DNA of 64,000 nt from Pectobacterium aroidearum. Lineage in GTDB: Bacteria > Pseudomonadota > Gammaproteobacteria > Enterobacterales > Enterobacteriaceae. Made by a program: the position numbers and the translations under genes. The notes beneath the pieces were generated by a model. The model ran no database searches, was not told where the DNA came from, and worked only from the letters and a program-made list of their open reading frames with translations. The DNA lies in the NCBI RefSeq assembly GCF_041228105.1, contig NZ_CP166097.1, positions 1,364,001 through 1,428,000 of the forward strand, read 5' to 3'. How positions within the stretch are numbered: position 1 is the first letter of the stretch; each line of letters opens with the position of its first letter. Positions 8,941 through 18,248 of the stretch are shown here, in pieces.

Positions 8941-10194
8941 ATGTTAAAGCGTGAAATGAACATTGCCGATTATGATGTCGACCTGTGGCAAGCAATGGAG
9001 CAAGAAGTGGTGCGTCAGGAAGAGCACATTGAACTGATTGCGTCAGAAAACTACACCAGCCCACGCGTTATGCAGGCTCAAGGGTCTCAGCTGACGAACA
9101 AGTATGCTGAAGGTTATCCGGGCAAACGTTACTACGGTGGCTGTGAGTATGTGGACATCGTTGAGCAACTGGCTATCGACCGTGCGAAGGCGCTGTTCGG
9201 TGCCGATTATGCCAACGTACAGCCGCACTCTGGCTCTCAGGCTAACTTTGCTGTTTACACCGCGCTGCTGCAGCCGGGCGACACCATTCTGGGGATGAAC
9301 CTGGCGCACGGTGGTCACCTGACGCACGGTTCTCCGGTTAACCTGTCGGGCAAACTGTATAACGTTATTCCTTACGGTATCGATGAAAGCGGCAAAATTG
9401 ACTACGACGAAATGGCTGAACTGGCGCGTACGCACAAGCCAAAAATGATCGTCGGCGGTTTCTCTGCTTACTCTGGCGTGGTTGACTGGGCGAAGATGCG
9501 TGAAATCGCTGACAGCATCGGCGCTTACCTGTTTGTCGATATGGCGCACGTTGCAGGCCTGATTGCCGCTGATGTTTACCCTAACCCGGTTCCTCATGCT
9601 CACATCGTGACCACGACGACGCACAAAACACTGGCTGGCCCACGCGGTGGCCTGATTCTGGCGAAAGGCGGCGACGAAGAGCTGTACAAAAAGCTGAACT
9701 CTGCTGTTTTCCCTGGTGGCCAGGGGGGGCCGTTGATGCACGTTATCGCGGGTAAAGCGGTTGCGCTGAAAGAAGCCATGGAGCCTGAATTTAAGGTTTA
9801 TCAGCAGCAGGTCGCGAAAAACGCCAAAGCGATGGTTGAAGTCTTCCTGTCACGTGGTTTCAACGTCGTTTCTGGTGGAACCAGCAACCACCTGTTCCTG
9901 CTGGATCTGGTTAGCAAAAACCTGACCGGTAAAGAAGCTGATGCTGCGCTGGGTCGTGCGAATATCACCGTAAACAAAAACAGCGTGCCTAACGATCCGA
10001 AGAGCCCGTTCGTGACTTCTGGTATCCGTATCGGTACGCCAGCGGCAACCCGTCGCGGCTTTAAAGAAGCGGAAGTGCGTGAACTGGCTGGCTGGATCTG
10101 TGATGTGTTGGATAACATCAACGACGAAGCGACCATTGAACGTGTGAAACAGAAAGTTCTGGATATCTGCGCCCGCTTCCCGGTTTACGCATAA
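8941..10194 (+). CDS. glyA: Serine hydroxymethyltransferase GlyA
   Basis: Interconverts serine plus tetrahydrofolate with glycine plus 5,10-methylene-THF, the main source of one-carbon units. The 417-aa protein matches enterobacterial GlyA throughout, with substrate/folate segments [10 protein letters not shown] and [15 protein letters not shown] and the PLP lysine in [15 protein letters not shown] (near residue 229). AGGAG precedes the ATG by 6 bases. Divergent from hmp; a PurR-like box lies upstream and a strong terminator downstream. Confidence 0.98.
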   Translation: MLKREMNIADYDVDLWQAMEQEVVRQEEHIELIASENYTSPRVMQAQGSQLTNKYAEGYPGKRYYGGCEYVDIVEQLAIDRAKALFGADYANVQPHSGSQANFAVYTALLQPGDTILGMNLAHGGHLTHGSPVNLSGKLYNVIPYGIDESGKIDYDEMAELARTHKPKMIVGGFSAYSGVVDWAKMREIADSIGAYLFVDMAHVAGLIAADVYPNPVPHAHIVTTTTHKTLAGPRGGLILAKGGDEELYKKLNSAVFPGGQGGPLMHVIAGKAVALKEAMEPEFKVYQQQVAKNAKAMVEVFLSRGFNVVSGGTSNHLFLLDLVSKNLTGKEADAALGRANITVNKNSVPNDPKSPFVTSGIRIGTPAATRRGFKEAEVRELAGWICDVLDNINDEATIERVKQKVLDICARFPVYA

Positions 10195-10233
10195 TTCGGC
10201 ATTTTCTCTGACATCACTGTCGGAACACTTCCT

Positions 10234-10263
10234 AAACGCCAGCCTGTGTGCTGGCGTTTTTTA
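10234..10263 (+). terminator. Terminator of glyA
   Basis: Perfect 10-bp stem AAACGCCAGC/GCTGGCGTTT with a 6-nt loop and a TTTTTT tail, 40 bp after the glyA stop. Confidence 0.9.
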
Positions 10264-10264
10264 T

Positions 10265-10415
10265 GGCGTACCATCCCTGGCCGCCACCCTACGGGCCGTC
10301 GCAAGCGACGTTGAAAAACGTTCCCCACGTTTTTTTATAGCGCGCCATCCTTGGCCGCCCCCCTGCGGGCCGTTGCTGACGCAACGTTAAACATTTCTCC
10401 CGGAAATTTTTTATG
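10265..10415. repeat. Two tandem copies of a ~74-bp GC-rich repeat
   Basis: Two imperfect copies start near 10265 and 10340 (the shared CCATCC falls at 10271 and 10345, a 74-bp step). Shared blocks are CCATCC-TGGCCGCC, CCCT-CGGGCCGT, a GC-rich hairpin arm, ACGTT, and a T-rich end before TATGG/TATAG. Each copy could fold (GGCCG...CGGGCC). They look like dispersed intergenic palindromic repeats rather than coding sequence. Confidence 0.6.
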
Positions 10416-10636
10416 GCTGCCGATCGGGTCGATACCGTCATTCACGTTTCATCGCGAATAACGCGTTGCGCCGCCGCATGCTCTCTGACACAGTAACCGG
10501 CAAAAAAGAGTAACCAGAAAAAAAGAATCGCCAGCAAAGTGCGTGGATGCATTTTCAGTGGAAAATGCTAAACATCGCGTTTGCGACGATTCGTCGGATG
10601 GTGAACGGGCGTGTTCGTCATCGAAAGGGAGACATC

Positions 10637-11797
10637 ATGGTTTTGCAATCGACGCGCTGGCTGGCGCTGAGCTATTTCACTTACTTTTTTTGTTATGGCG
10701 TTTTCCTGCCGTTTTGGGGCGGGTGGCTGAAAGGCGAGGGGCTGTCCGCCGAGTCGATCGGGATGCTGCTGGGGGCGGGTCTGGTGGCGCGCTTCGTCGG
10801 TAGTTTGGTCATCACGCCCAGTGTGAAAGATCCGTCCAAACTGATTACGGTATTACGTGGACTGGCGTTACTGTCACTGGAGCTGGTCGTTGGTTTTTGG
10901 CTGGGTAATGCCTGGCTGTGGCTGATGATAGTGATGATTGGGTTTAACCTGTTTTTCGCGCCGCTGGTGCCGCTGACCGATGCATTAGCAGCAACCTGGC
11001 AGCGGCAGATCGTGATGGATTATGGCAAGGTGCGGGTTTGGGGGTCGATAGCGTTCGTTATCGCCTCTGCGGCGACGGGGGAACTGGTCGCTATCTGGGG
11101 ACATCCCGCGATTCTGGCGATTCTCAGTGCGGGGCTGGCTGTCATGCTGTTAGGCATGCTGCTTCGCCCCAGCGTGATGCCGCAAGCCGCAGCGTCGACG
11201 GCACAGTCGGTTAGCGTGACGCCGTGGAAAACCTTGCTGACTGAGCCTGCGGTATGGCGTTTCCTGCTTTGTGTATCCCTGCTACAGGGCGCGCACGCGG
11301 CTTACTATGGTTTCAGCGTTATTTATTGGCAAGACTCAGGCTATTCCGCCTCAATTATCGGCTATCTCTGGTCATTAGGTGTGGTCGCGGAAATTGTCAT
11401 CTTTACCTTCAGCCAGCGTCTGTTTCGGCGCTGGAGCGCCAGACAGCTTCTGCTGCTCTCAGCCGTGTGTGGCGTGGTGCGCTGGGGGTTAATGGGCTCG
11501 ACGGTGGCTCTGCCGTGGCTGATTGTGATACAGATATTGCACTGTGGCACGTTCACTGTGTGCCACCTGGCCGCGATGCGTTTTATCGCGGCACGTTCTG
11601 GTGGTGACATTCTGCGGCTACAGGCGTTGTATTCCGCGCTGGCGATGGGGGGCAGTATCGCGGTGATGACGATGGTATCCGGCTTCCTGTTTGAGCATTT
11701 ACAGGGCGGCACGTTCTGGGTGATGGCGCTGCTGGCGGTGCCGGCACTGTTTATCCGGCCTTCTGTCAGCCACCGTGCTGCGGTCGAAAAGGTCTAA
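10637..11797 (+). CDS. hcaT: MFS transporter of the HcaT type
   Basis: Twelve-helix major facilitator permease, closely matching E. coli HcaT, the putative 3-phenylpropionate transporter (MVLQSTRWLALSYFTYFFCYG, VMIGFNLFFAPLVPLTDALA, LLQGAHAAYYGFS, QILHCGTFTVCHLAAMR). I chose ATG 10637 because AAGGGAGA sits 6-10 bases upstream and homology begins exactly there; an open extension to 10547 has neither. No other hca catabolic gene is present, so the substrate could differ. Length 386 aa is normal. Confidence 0.9.
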   Translation: MVLQSTRWLALSYFTYFFCYGVFLPFWGGWLKGEGLSAESIGMLLGAGLVARFVGSLVITPSVKDPSKLITVLRGLALLSLELVVGFWLGNAWLWLMIVMIGFNLFFAPLVPLTDALAATWQRQIVMDYGKVRVWGSIAFVIASAATGELVAIWGHPAILAILSAGLAVMLLGMLLRPSVMPQAAASTAQSVSVTPWKTLLTEPAVWRFLLCVSLLQGAHAAYYGFSVIYWQDSGYSASIIGYLWSLGVVAEIVIFTFSQRLFRRWSARQLLLLSAVCGVVRWGLMGSTVALPWLIVIQILHCGTFTVCHLAAMRFIAARSGGDILRLQALYSALAMGGSIAVMTMVSGFLFEHLQGGTFWVMALLAVPALFIRPSVSHRAAVEKV

Positions 11798-11829
11798 TAA
11801 CGTGGTATCTACTGTCAAGATAACGTAGT

Positions 11830-12501
11830 GTGGTAAAAATAATGTTACATTATAACGCTTTGAAACGCGGGTACGGACAGATAACGTTGCTGATGACAGG
11901 CTTGGCATTCGTCCAACCCGTTTTCGCTCACCCACACAGTTTTATTGATATGCAGACGACAGTTGAGAGCCAGAACGACCACATCACCGGTTTACGTATG
12001 CAGTGGACGATGGATCCTATCACATCGGCCGATTTGCTGTATGACGCAGGAAAGGCGAAAACCGATTCTGAAATCTGGAAAAAGCTGGCGGCGGAAGTCA
12101 TGGCTAACGTGTGGGGGCAGCACTATTTCACCGATATTTATCGTGATAATCAGCCCGTGAAATATACGCTGCTGCCAACCGAGTATCACCTTTCCCGCAA
12201 AGGCAATCAGGCGGTCCTGGAATTTGTACTGCCGTTGGCACATCCACAGCCGCTGGCCGGAAAGCCTTTACTGATCTCGACTTACGATCCTACCTATTTT
12301 GTCGATATGTCCTATCAAAATGATAAGGCTGTGAAGCTCGCGCCTGAGCTAGCCTCGCGCTGTAAAACGACGCTCGTCACACCAGAACCTAACGCTGAAC
12401 TGCAATCCTATGCGCTATCGCTGGATAAGAATGATGCGCCGGATGAAGATATGGAGCTGGGGAAACAGTTCGCACAGCGGGTGACATTGCAATGTCAGTG
12501 A
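11830..12501 (+). CDS. DUF1007 periplasmic protein paired with a NicO transporter
   Basis: Exported protein of about 220 aa, DUF1007 family, of unknown biochemical role. A signal peptide ends FVQPVFA, giving a mature N-terminus HPHSF, two histidines at the very start that could bind a metal. DUF1007 genes commonly sit beside NicO/RcnA-type nickel-cobalt transporters, and here the stop overlaps the start of such a gene by 10 bp, indicating coupled translation. The listed start is GTG 11830; ATG 11842 is an equal alternative and leaves the signal peptide intact. Neither has a strong ribosome site. Confidence 0.82.
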   Translation: MVKIMLHYNALKRGYGQITLLMTGLAFVQPVFAHPHSFIDMQTTVESQNDHITGLRMQWTMDPITSADLLYDAGKAKTDSEIWKKLAAEVMANVWGQHYFTDIYRDNQPVKYTLLPTEYHLSRKGNQAVLEFVLPLAHPQPLAGKPLLISTYDPTYFVDMSYQNDKAVKLAPELASRCKTTLVTPEPNAELQSYALSLDKNDAPDEDMELGKQFAQRVTLQCQ

Positions 12502-13565
12502 ATCTCGGCTCGCTACCGCGCCGGCGCCCGCTGTTGAATCGACTGCGCGATCTGTGGCCGCTGTGGCTCTTTTTGGCGCTGCTGGCCTCGGCGCTGCATT
12601 ACATCGTGGGGTACTGGCCGCAAATCCTGTTGCAAAGCGCGATCTGGCAGAAATCGCTGCATCAGCAAATGGCGCACCTGTTGCAAATGGTGGAACAGCA
12701 GCCGCATCAAGCGGGGCTGAGTCTGATGATATTCAGTCTGGTCTATGGCGTGCTCCACGCCGTTGGGCCAGGGCACGGTAAAGTGGTCATCATGACCTAT
12801 CTGGCGACACACCCGTCGAAGCTGAAAAGCAGCCTGAAGTTGACGTTTGCCGCGTCGCTGGTTCAGGGACTGATGGCGGTAGCGCTGGTGACCGTGGTTT
12901 TAGGGATCTTACAGTTATCCAGCCGAACGTTGCACAACAGCAGTTTCTGGATGGAAAAAGGAAGCTTCGTGCTGGTCGCGGGGTTGGGGCTCTTGCTCTG
13001 TTTCCGCGCATTGAAACAGCTGTACACCGCCCTCGTACAGCAGCCTAAACCTGCGACTATTTTGCGTGTCACCCAGCTTAACGTACCAACGGATAGACGT
13101 ATGAGGCTTCGCCCGGCGCCTGTGCTTTCCCATTCTTTGCATCAGCACGATGACAACTGCGGCTGTGGGCACCGCCATCTTCCCAGCAATGAGGAGCTTG
13201 AGCGTGATAGCAGCTGGCGTACGCGCTTGATGATTGTGCTGGCGATGGGAATGCGCCCCTGTTCAGGCGCTATTCTGGTGCTGCTCTTCTCTAAAGTGAT
13301 CGGCGTCTATCTGTGGGGCGTGGCCTCTGCGTTGGTGATGGCTGCCGGAACGGCGATCACGATCTCGGCGCTGGCTGTGTTGGTTTTTTACTGCCGTCGC
13401 ATCGTTGAGCGTTTAGGGGCAAATCGTGCATCGCCCGTATGGCAGCGAGCGACGTTTTCTCTTCTGGCTTTTGCTGGCGGGCTGATTTTGGTTGGCTCCG
13501 GCATCCTGCTTTACCTCAGCGCACAGCCCGCGATGATGGGCGGTATTCGGCCATTCTCCGGCTAA
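12492..13565 (+). CDS. NicO-family nickel/cobalt transporter
   Basis: Membrane transporter of the NicO/RcnA group, 357 aa. Hallmarks are HAVGPGHGKVVI (residues 89-100) in the first core helix, further helices, a cytosolic or periplasmic loop rich in His and Cys at about 214-229 (HSLHQHDDNCGCGHRH), and the second core motif GMRPCSGAILVLLFS. It overlaps the DUF1007 gene by 10 bp. Direction (uptake or efflux) and metal (Ni, Co or another) cannot be told from sequence; RcnA relatives export Ni/Co. No RcnR or Fur-type site is evident before the pair. Confidence 0.88.
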   Translation: MSVNLGSLPRRRPLLNRLRDLWPLWLFLALLASALHYIVGYWPQILLQSAIWQKSLHQQMAHLLQMVEQQPHQAGLSLMIFSLVYGVLHAVGPGHGKVVIMTYLATHPSKLKSSLKLTFAASLVQGLMAVALVTVVLGILQLSSRTLHNSSFWMEKGSFVLVAGLGLLLCFRALKQLYTALVQQPKPATILRVTQLNVPTDRRMRLRPAPVLSHSLHQHDDNCGCGHRHLPSNEELERDSSWRTRLMIVLAMGMRPCSGAILVLLFSKVIGVYLWGVASALVMAAGTAITISALAVLVFYCRRIVERLGANRASPVWQRATFSLLAFAGGLILVGSGILLYLSAQPAMMGGIRPFSG

Positions 13566-13632
13566 TTTTACCTTTTATTAACGTCGCGCTAAAAACCCAT
13601 TGCTTCCGATAATCACGGCAGGATATCATTTC

Positions 13633-13652
13633 AATAATGATAACTATTATCA
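13633..13652. promoter_or_regulatory. Fur box upstream of the first binding-protein gene
   Basis: TGATAAC-T-ATTATCA (13638-13652) matches 14 of 15 positions of the 7-1-7 Fur consensus TGATAAT-N-ATTATCA, and the flanking AATAA extends the match to the classic 19-mer (16 of 19). It lies 31 bp before the ATG at 13684. Confidence 0.85.
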
Positions 13653-13683
13653 TTTATAACCATAATCTCAGAAGGGAATAATA

Positions 13684-14811
13684 ATGAAGAAATGGCTGTT
13701 CTCAGTCGTTGTTCTGTTGGGGCTGAGTGCGAGCGCTATCGCTAGCGCTAACCCGATTGTTATTGAAGACGTTAGTGGCAGGAAAGTAGAAATTAAATCC
13801 GAAGTGAAGCGGATTATTTTAGGGGAAGGTCGACAGATTTATCTGCTGGCTGCCTTTGATACTGAAGCACCGTTCCAACGTGTGGTTGGTTGGCGTGACG
13901 ATCTGCCAAAAGCCGATTACGACGGCTATATGGCTTATGAAAAGAAATACCCGGAAATTAAAAAGCTGCCGACCTTCGGCGGAGCGAAGGATGGTACTTT
14001 CAACGTCGAGCAGGCGCTGACGCTGAAACCGGATTTGGTGTTGATGAATCTGGAATCAAAAGCGGCGACGGATGAAGGTAAATTGATTGAGAAACTCAAT
14101 TCGCTGGGTATTCCGGTGGTGTTTATCGATTTCCGCGAGAAGCCGTTTGAGAACGCGGAGAAAAGCATTCACATCATGGGGCAACTGGTCGGAAAACCAC
14201 AGCGTGCGGAAGAGATTATTAAATTCCGTCGTGAGCAGATTGAGCTGGTTACCGATCGGTTGAAGAACTATCAGGGCCCGCGTCCAAAAGTGATGATCGA
14301 CCGTGCAGGCGGCTATGACGAAGAGTGCTGCATGTCATTCGGTGATGAGAACTTTGGTCGTATGGTTGAAGCCGCTGGCGGTGACAACATTGCCAAGAAC
14401 ATCATCCCCGGCACGTTTGGTTCGTTGAACCCAGAGCAGATTATCAGTTCCCGCCCGGATGTGGTGGTGGTGACCGGGGCGAACTGGAAAAACTACAACA
14501 CGGCGAATGGCTGGGTTGGCGTTGGACCAGGGGCAGATCAGAAAGAAGCGCTGCAACGTTTGCAAAAACTGATGGAGCGTTCAGCCTTCAAAACGTTGCC
14601 GGTAGCAACCAATGGTAATGCGCATGCAATTTGGCATCAGTTCTATGACAGCCCATATCAGTTTGTGGCGATTCAGGTATTAGCAAAATGGATGCATCCA
14701 GAACTGTTTAAGGATATCGATCCTGATGCGACGTTCCGTACCTTCCATGAGAAGTTCCTGCCGCTGCCGTATCAACCGGGCTACTGGGTCACGCTGCCAG
14801 CGAAGAAATAA
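13684..14811 (+). CDS. Class III periplasmic binding protein, iron/metal-complex type
   Basis: Exported solute-binding protein (375 aa; signal peptide ends ASA/NPIVI) with the two-lobed TroA/FepB-like fold. Visible segments: IVIEDVSGRKVEIKSEVKRI at the N-terminus, FNVEQALTLKPDLVLMN, GIPVVFIDF, and PEQIISSRPDVVVVTGANW. A Cys-Cys pair in EECCMSFGDENFGRMVEAAGG occupies the cleft region where ligand loops usually lie. It is paralogous to the protein at 19334-20452 (shared RIIL..GR, PFQR..W, CC). No permease follows; an MCP gene is next. The Fur box indicates iron control. Ligand unknown. Confidence 0.85.
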   Translation: MKKWLFSVVVLLGLSASAIASANPIVIEDVSGRKVEIKSEVKRIILGEGRQIYLLAAFDTEAPFQRVVGWRDDLPKADYDGYMAYEKKYPEIKKLPTFGGAKDGTFNVEQALTLKPDLVLMNLESKAATDEGKLIEKLNSLGIPVVFIDFREKPFENAEKSIHIMGQLVGKPQRAEEIIKFRREQIELVTDRLKNYQGPRPKVMIDRAGGYDEECCMSFGDENFGRMVEAAGGDNIAKNIIPGTFGSLNPEQIISSRPDVVVVTGANWKNYNTANGWVGVGPGADQKEALQRLQKLMERSAFKTLPVATNGNAHAIWHQFYDSPYQFVAIQVLAKWMHPELFKDIDPDATFRTFHEKFLPLPYQPGYWVTLPAKK

Positions 14812-15239
14812 CACCGTCAGGCCATAATCCCGATAATAAAAAAGCACTGAACCTCATCGTTCAGTGCTTTTTTTATGCCTTTCTCTCTCGTTCAGCTATC
14901 TATCGACAGTGGCGCTGAAGAGGAGATTTCACCGCATTCTTTGTTCTGCGAGAGAGCAAAGCAAACGTTTCCCTTCCCACTTACCTGATTACAGGATCGT
15001 CAGATGTTTTTGACGATCGATTATCTTGTTTTGATAGTTGGTGATTATTGGTTTGAGATTATTAAATGGTTTTGGCGATCAATGCTATCAAGCTGTTCGC
15101 TTCTGTGACGATAATTGAGCGTGGTAAAGGAATGTCTGATTTTTGTTCAACACGCCATGTAGGCAGGACGACGTTGTTCATTCGACATACCGGAATCAGG
15201 AAAAAAAGTGCGGTATAAAAATTCAAAAATGGAGCGGTT
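14812..15239. other. Intergenic region before the MCP gene, 428 bp
   Basis: Contains the terminator at 14841-14876 and an inverted repeat, GATCGTCA (14995-15002) with TGACGATC (15011-15018), that could be an operator. I looked for a flagellar sigma-28 promoter (TAAA, 15 bases, GCCGATAA) and found none. Confidence 0.55.
14841..14876 (+). terminator. Terminator after the first binding-protein gene
   Basis: Perfect 12-bp stem AAAGCACTGAAC/GTTCAGTGCTTT with a 6-nt loop and a T7 tail. It separates the binding protein from the MCP gene, which therefore needs its own promoter. Confidence 0.92.
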
Positions 15240-16907
15240 ATGAATATCACGCAACGCTTGCTGCTGACGTTTTCGCTAATGTCGCTAGCACTTATCTCAT
15301 TAGTTATAGTCACTTTATCATTGTTATCAGGGTTCCAGTCTCGTTTTGAATATGTTCAGGACAATGCGATTCCGAGCATCAAAGATTTAAATAGTCTGGT
15401 GGATAAAAGTAATTCGCTGGTGCTTTTTTTGTATCGTCATCAGACCACGGATGACGATCGTAAGCTGCCCGCGATCGAACAGGACATTAATAGAACCATC
15501 GAGGAAATGAAGAACCTCAATGAGTACTACCTGATCAATGATGTCTCCAGTGAGGAAGATCGACTACTGATCAACACGGCGATTGACCTGACAAAAAAAT
15601 TACAGGCGTCGCTACCTGTTTTTCTTAACGCGTCAAAGGCAAATCAAAACGAGATCGCGCTTGGCCTGCTGCAGGGAACGGGTGGGCCTGGAGAAGCGGT
15701 TCGTAACCTGCTCGCCAATTACCGTAAACAGTTCGATCTGAATGTCAAATTGGGTGATGACTTACGTGTGGTGAATAAACGGGTCTATGAGCAAACGTGG
15801 TTTGGTCTGTTGTCCGGTACGTTACTGATCGTGTTATTGATCGGCTTTTTTGCGGTGAGAACCATTCTGGGTATTAGAAAAAGCTTGAACAATATGAGTC
15901 AAACGATGGAGAACGTCAGCACGCATCTCGACCTGACGATTCAAGCTGACGATCGGCGCAAAGATGAAGTAGGAAATACTGCCCGTGCCTTTAATAGCCT
16001 GATGCACCGGGTATCTTCGGCGTTGGCATCGGTGAGTGCGTCATCGCAGTCGGTGAGTAGCGCGGCGACGCAGATTGCCGCGGGTAATGAAGATTTGTCA
16101 TCCCGTACCGAGGAACAGGCTGCTTCGCTGGAACAAACCGCCGCCAGTATGACGGAAATCAGTGAGACAGTGCGCCAGAATGCGGAGAACACGCAACAGG
16201 CCAGCCTGCTGGCGGGGAATGCCAGCCGAATTTCCATCAATAGCGCGGATTCCGTTAACACGATGCTGAATACGATGGAACATATTCGTACCAGCTCGGG
16301 CAAGATCACCGACATTATTGCGCTTATCGAAGGGATTGCATTTCAGACCAATATTCTTGCCCTGAATGCGGCGGTAGAAGCAGCGCGCGCCGGCGAGCAG
16401 GGACGCGGTTTTGCGGTGGTGGCGGGAGAAGTTCGCACGCTGGCACAGCGGTCATCCACGGCGGCGCGTGAAATCAAGGATTTGATTGATGCTTCAAACT
16501 CGCTGGTATCGGCAGGTGTTGATCAGGCCAGCGACGTAGGGAAAAACATGTCGGCGATGAAAGACGCGATCCAGCAGGTGACGGATTTGGTGAATGAAAT
16601 CGCGGCGGCGACCGAGGAACAAAGCCGAGGTATCAGTCAGGTGCATCAGGCCGTTAACCAGATGGACGATGTGACTCAGCAAAACGCCTCATTGGTGGAG
16701 GAGGCTTCTGCGGCGTCGCAGTCGCTACAAGAGCAGGCGAGTACGCTGAGTCAGTTGGTGGGGCAGTTCATTGTAGGGCAGGTACCCTCTCTGGCGCTTG
16801 CTTCCGCTTCTGCACCTGTGCTACCGGGAATATCAACGCCGCGTCTTTCTCCCGTGAGGAAAAAAGGCGTCGTCACTCAGGATGAAACGGACTGGCAGAG
16901 TTTCTGA
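15240..16907 (+). CDS. Methyl-accepting chemotaxis protein
   Basis: Inner-membrane chemoreceptor, 555 aa. TM1 at about 7-29, a periplasmic four-helix-bundle ligand domain to about 187, TM2 at about 188-210, HAMP to about 263, then the coiled-coil signalling domain with the invariant tip [32 protein letters not shown]. The last five residues, DWQSF, resemble the NWETF tether that docks the methyltransferase CheR, so this is probably a high-abundance-type receptor able to assist others. A GGAG site precedes the ATG. Position between two paralogous binding proteins suggests it may sense a liganded binding protein, which is inference. Confidence 0.95.
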   Translation: MNITQRLLLTFSLMSLALISLVIVTLSLLSGFQSRFEYVQDNAIPSIKDLNSLVDKSNSLVLFLYRHQTTDDDRKLPAIEQDINRTIEEMKNLNEYYLINDVSSEEDRLLINTAIDLTKKLQASLPVFLNASKANQNEIALGLLQGTGGPGEAVRNLLANYRKQFDLNVKLGDDLRVVNKRVYEQTWFGLLSGTLLIVLLIGFFAVRTILGIRKSLNNMSQTMENVSTHLDLTIQADDRRKDEVGNTARAFNSLMHRVSSALASVSASSQSVSSAATQIAAGNEDLSSRTEEQAASLEQTAASMTEISETVRQNAENTQQASLLAGNASRISINSADSVNTMLNTMEHIRTSSGKITDIIALIEGIAFQTNILALNAAVEAARAGEQGRGFAVVAGEVRTLAQRSSTAAREIKDLIDASNSLVSAGVDQASDVGKNMSAMKDAIQQVTDLVNEIAAATEEQSRGISQVHQAVNQMDDVTQQNASLVEEASAASQSLQEQASTLSQLVGQFIVGQVPSLALASASAPVLPGISTPRLSPVRKKGVVTQDETDWQSF

Positions 16908-16991
16908 TCCCTCAAGCCGCATGCTGTACAGTGAGACGGTATGCGGCTATAAGATCTTGACCAGTGGTGAAAAATCCAGGGGGATGACGAT

Positions 16992-17324
16992 ATGGAATCG
17001 ACTGAGCACAGTGCGGAAAATTTGGGGGATTATGCGTCGTTACTGACGGAGTTCGAACATATGACCGCGTTGCTTACTCAGCTAATGAAAAGTGATTACC
17101 GCACGCTCGATCTCTACCTCAATAATTGCCGTCACCTTATTTTGCGATTTACGGCAATTTATAAGCTGCTCGATAAACCAGAGTTCGAACATTATCTGAA
17201 GCAGAATGACGCACCGTTATACTACAACGTAAACAGTGTTGGTCTGGCGCTGCGTTTGTTTGAAAACATGCTGACGAACATGCGCGATATGCTTGGCTCT
17301 GAACGCCTGTCCTGTGTTGAATAA
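16992..17324 (+). CDS. Small protein of unknown function downstream of the MCP
   Basis: 110-aa soluble, largely helical-looking protein with no signal peptide or membrane segment. I do not recognise it. Visible features are an acidic N-terminus, Leu-rich helices (YASLLTEFEHMTALLTQLM), Tyr-rich YLNNCRHLILRFTAIYKLL and a C-terminal helix ending SERLSCVE. AGGGGGATG precedes the start by about 8 bases. It follows the MCP by 84 bp on the same strand with no terminator between, so co-transcription is likely and a chemotaxis-related role is possible but unproven. Confidence 0.7.
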   Translation: MESTEHSAENLGDYASLLTEFEHMTALLTQLMKSDYRTLDLYLNNCRHLILRFTAIYKLLDKPEFEHYLKQNDAPLYYNVNSVGLALRLFENMLTNMRDMLGSERLSCVE

Positions 17325-17405
17325 CGACATCGTCAGAGTAAGCGCTACGAGATCGCTTTGACGCGGTAAATCAAGCGTCGTAGTTCCAGATAAGCTAAGG
17401 AAGGA

Positions 17406-17429
17406 AGACGGTGAGGGAACTCACCGTCT
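17406..17429. terminator. Convergent terminator before the ABC operon end
   Basis: Perfect 10-bp stem AGACGGTGAG/CTCACCGTCT with a GGAA loop, between the small protein gene (plus) and the ATPase gene (minus). The reverse-strand tail is TTCCTTCC, pyrimidine-rich. Confidence 0.7.
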
Positions 17430-17447
17430 GTTCATTCAACGACGGAC

Positions 17448-18248
17448 TTAGATGGTCGGTTCGCTTACCAATCCGTCGATAATCACCTGCGGAACGCCCT
17501 GTGAACAGCGCTCGATACGGCCGCGTACGCCATAGACCGCTGATAAACTTTCCGGGCTAATCACCTCGGCCGGCGCGCCGTCAGCAATCAGGTTACCGTT
17601 TTGTAGCATCAGTACATGGTCGCCGTGACGCAGCGCGATATTGATGTCATGCACCACCACGACGGTAATGATGTTGCGCTTACGCGTTTCCTTGCGCACC
17701 AAATCCATGACGTGGAACTGATAGTTCAAATCCAGCGCGCTAAGCGGTTCGTCCAGTAGGAGAAGCGAAGGTTGGCGGATCAGCGATTGCGCTAATCCGA
17801 CCAGCTGTTTCTGCCCGCCTGAGAGCTGGTCGAGATAGCTCAACGCCAGATGTTCAATGCCAAGCTGACGCAGCAGATTCATGACTTCATCCTGCTTTTC
17901 AGCACTGTGCATGCCGCCGGACGCACGCTGTGCGACGATGATCGATTCCAGCACGTGCAGGTGAACGCCTGCGGGAAGGGATTGCGGCAGATAAACGACT
18001 TTTTCCGCCCGCTGAGCGAATGGCAACGTCATCAGATTGGTATCATCCAACCACAGTTCGCCCTCGGAGGCATTCAGGCCCGCCATGGCTCGCAGCAGCG
18101 TGGATTTACCGCTGCCGTTGGGGCCGAGCAGCACGGTAATTTTCCCGCGCGGCAGCAGAGGTACGGACAGATCGCGAATCACCTGACGTTTAGGATAACC
18201 GGCGCGAAAGTGGGAAAGGCGTAATCCAGAAGCGGTTTGCTGGTTCAT
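17448..18248 (-). CDS. ABC transporter ATPase, iron-siderophore type
   Basis: Cytoplasmic ATPase (266 aa) of the FepC/FecE class that powers uptake of a metal complex. Walker A GPNGSGKST, Q-loop YLPQSLPAG, signature LSGGQKQL, Walker B SLLLLDEPLSALD and the switch His in VVVVHDIN are all intact. The start overlaps the permease stop (ATGA), giving the order binding protein, permease, ATPase on the reverse strand. Control by the Fur box at 20493 is likely. Confidence 0.93.
   Translation of the reverse strand: MNQQTASGLRLSHFRAGYPKRQVIRDLSVPLLPRGKITVLLGPNGSGKSTLLRAMAGLNASEGELWLDDTNLMTLPFAQRAEKVVYLPQSLPAGVHLHVLESIIVAQRASGGMHSAEKQDEVMNLLRQLGIEHLALSYLDQLSGGQKQLVGLAQSLIRQPSLLLLDEPLSALDLNYQFHVMDLVRKETRKRNIITVVVVHDINIALRHGDHVLMLQNGNLIADGAPAEVISPESLSAVYGVRGRIERCSQGVPQVIIDGLVSEPTI

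Larger units (their letters stand above)
10195..10636. other. Intergenic region glyA-hcaT, 442 bp
   Basis: Contains the glyA terminator and the two tandem repeats. From 10416 to 10636 no feature is evident, although one frame stays open upstream of the chosen hcaT start (from 10547); its product there resembles nothing and it lacks a ribosome binding site. Confidence 0.6.

Noticed and set aside
9043..9741. Long open frame antisense to glyA
   Set aside because: It mirrors the codon bias of glyA, has no family resemblance and lies wholly inside a certain gene.
10547..10636. N-terminal extension of the HcaT-type transporter
   Set aside because: No ribosome site and no similarity; AAGGGAGA directly precedes ATG 10637.
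15020..15239. Flagellar sigma-28 promoter for the MCP gene
   Set aside because: TAAA occurs but no GCCGATAA follows at 15-16 bases.
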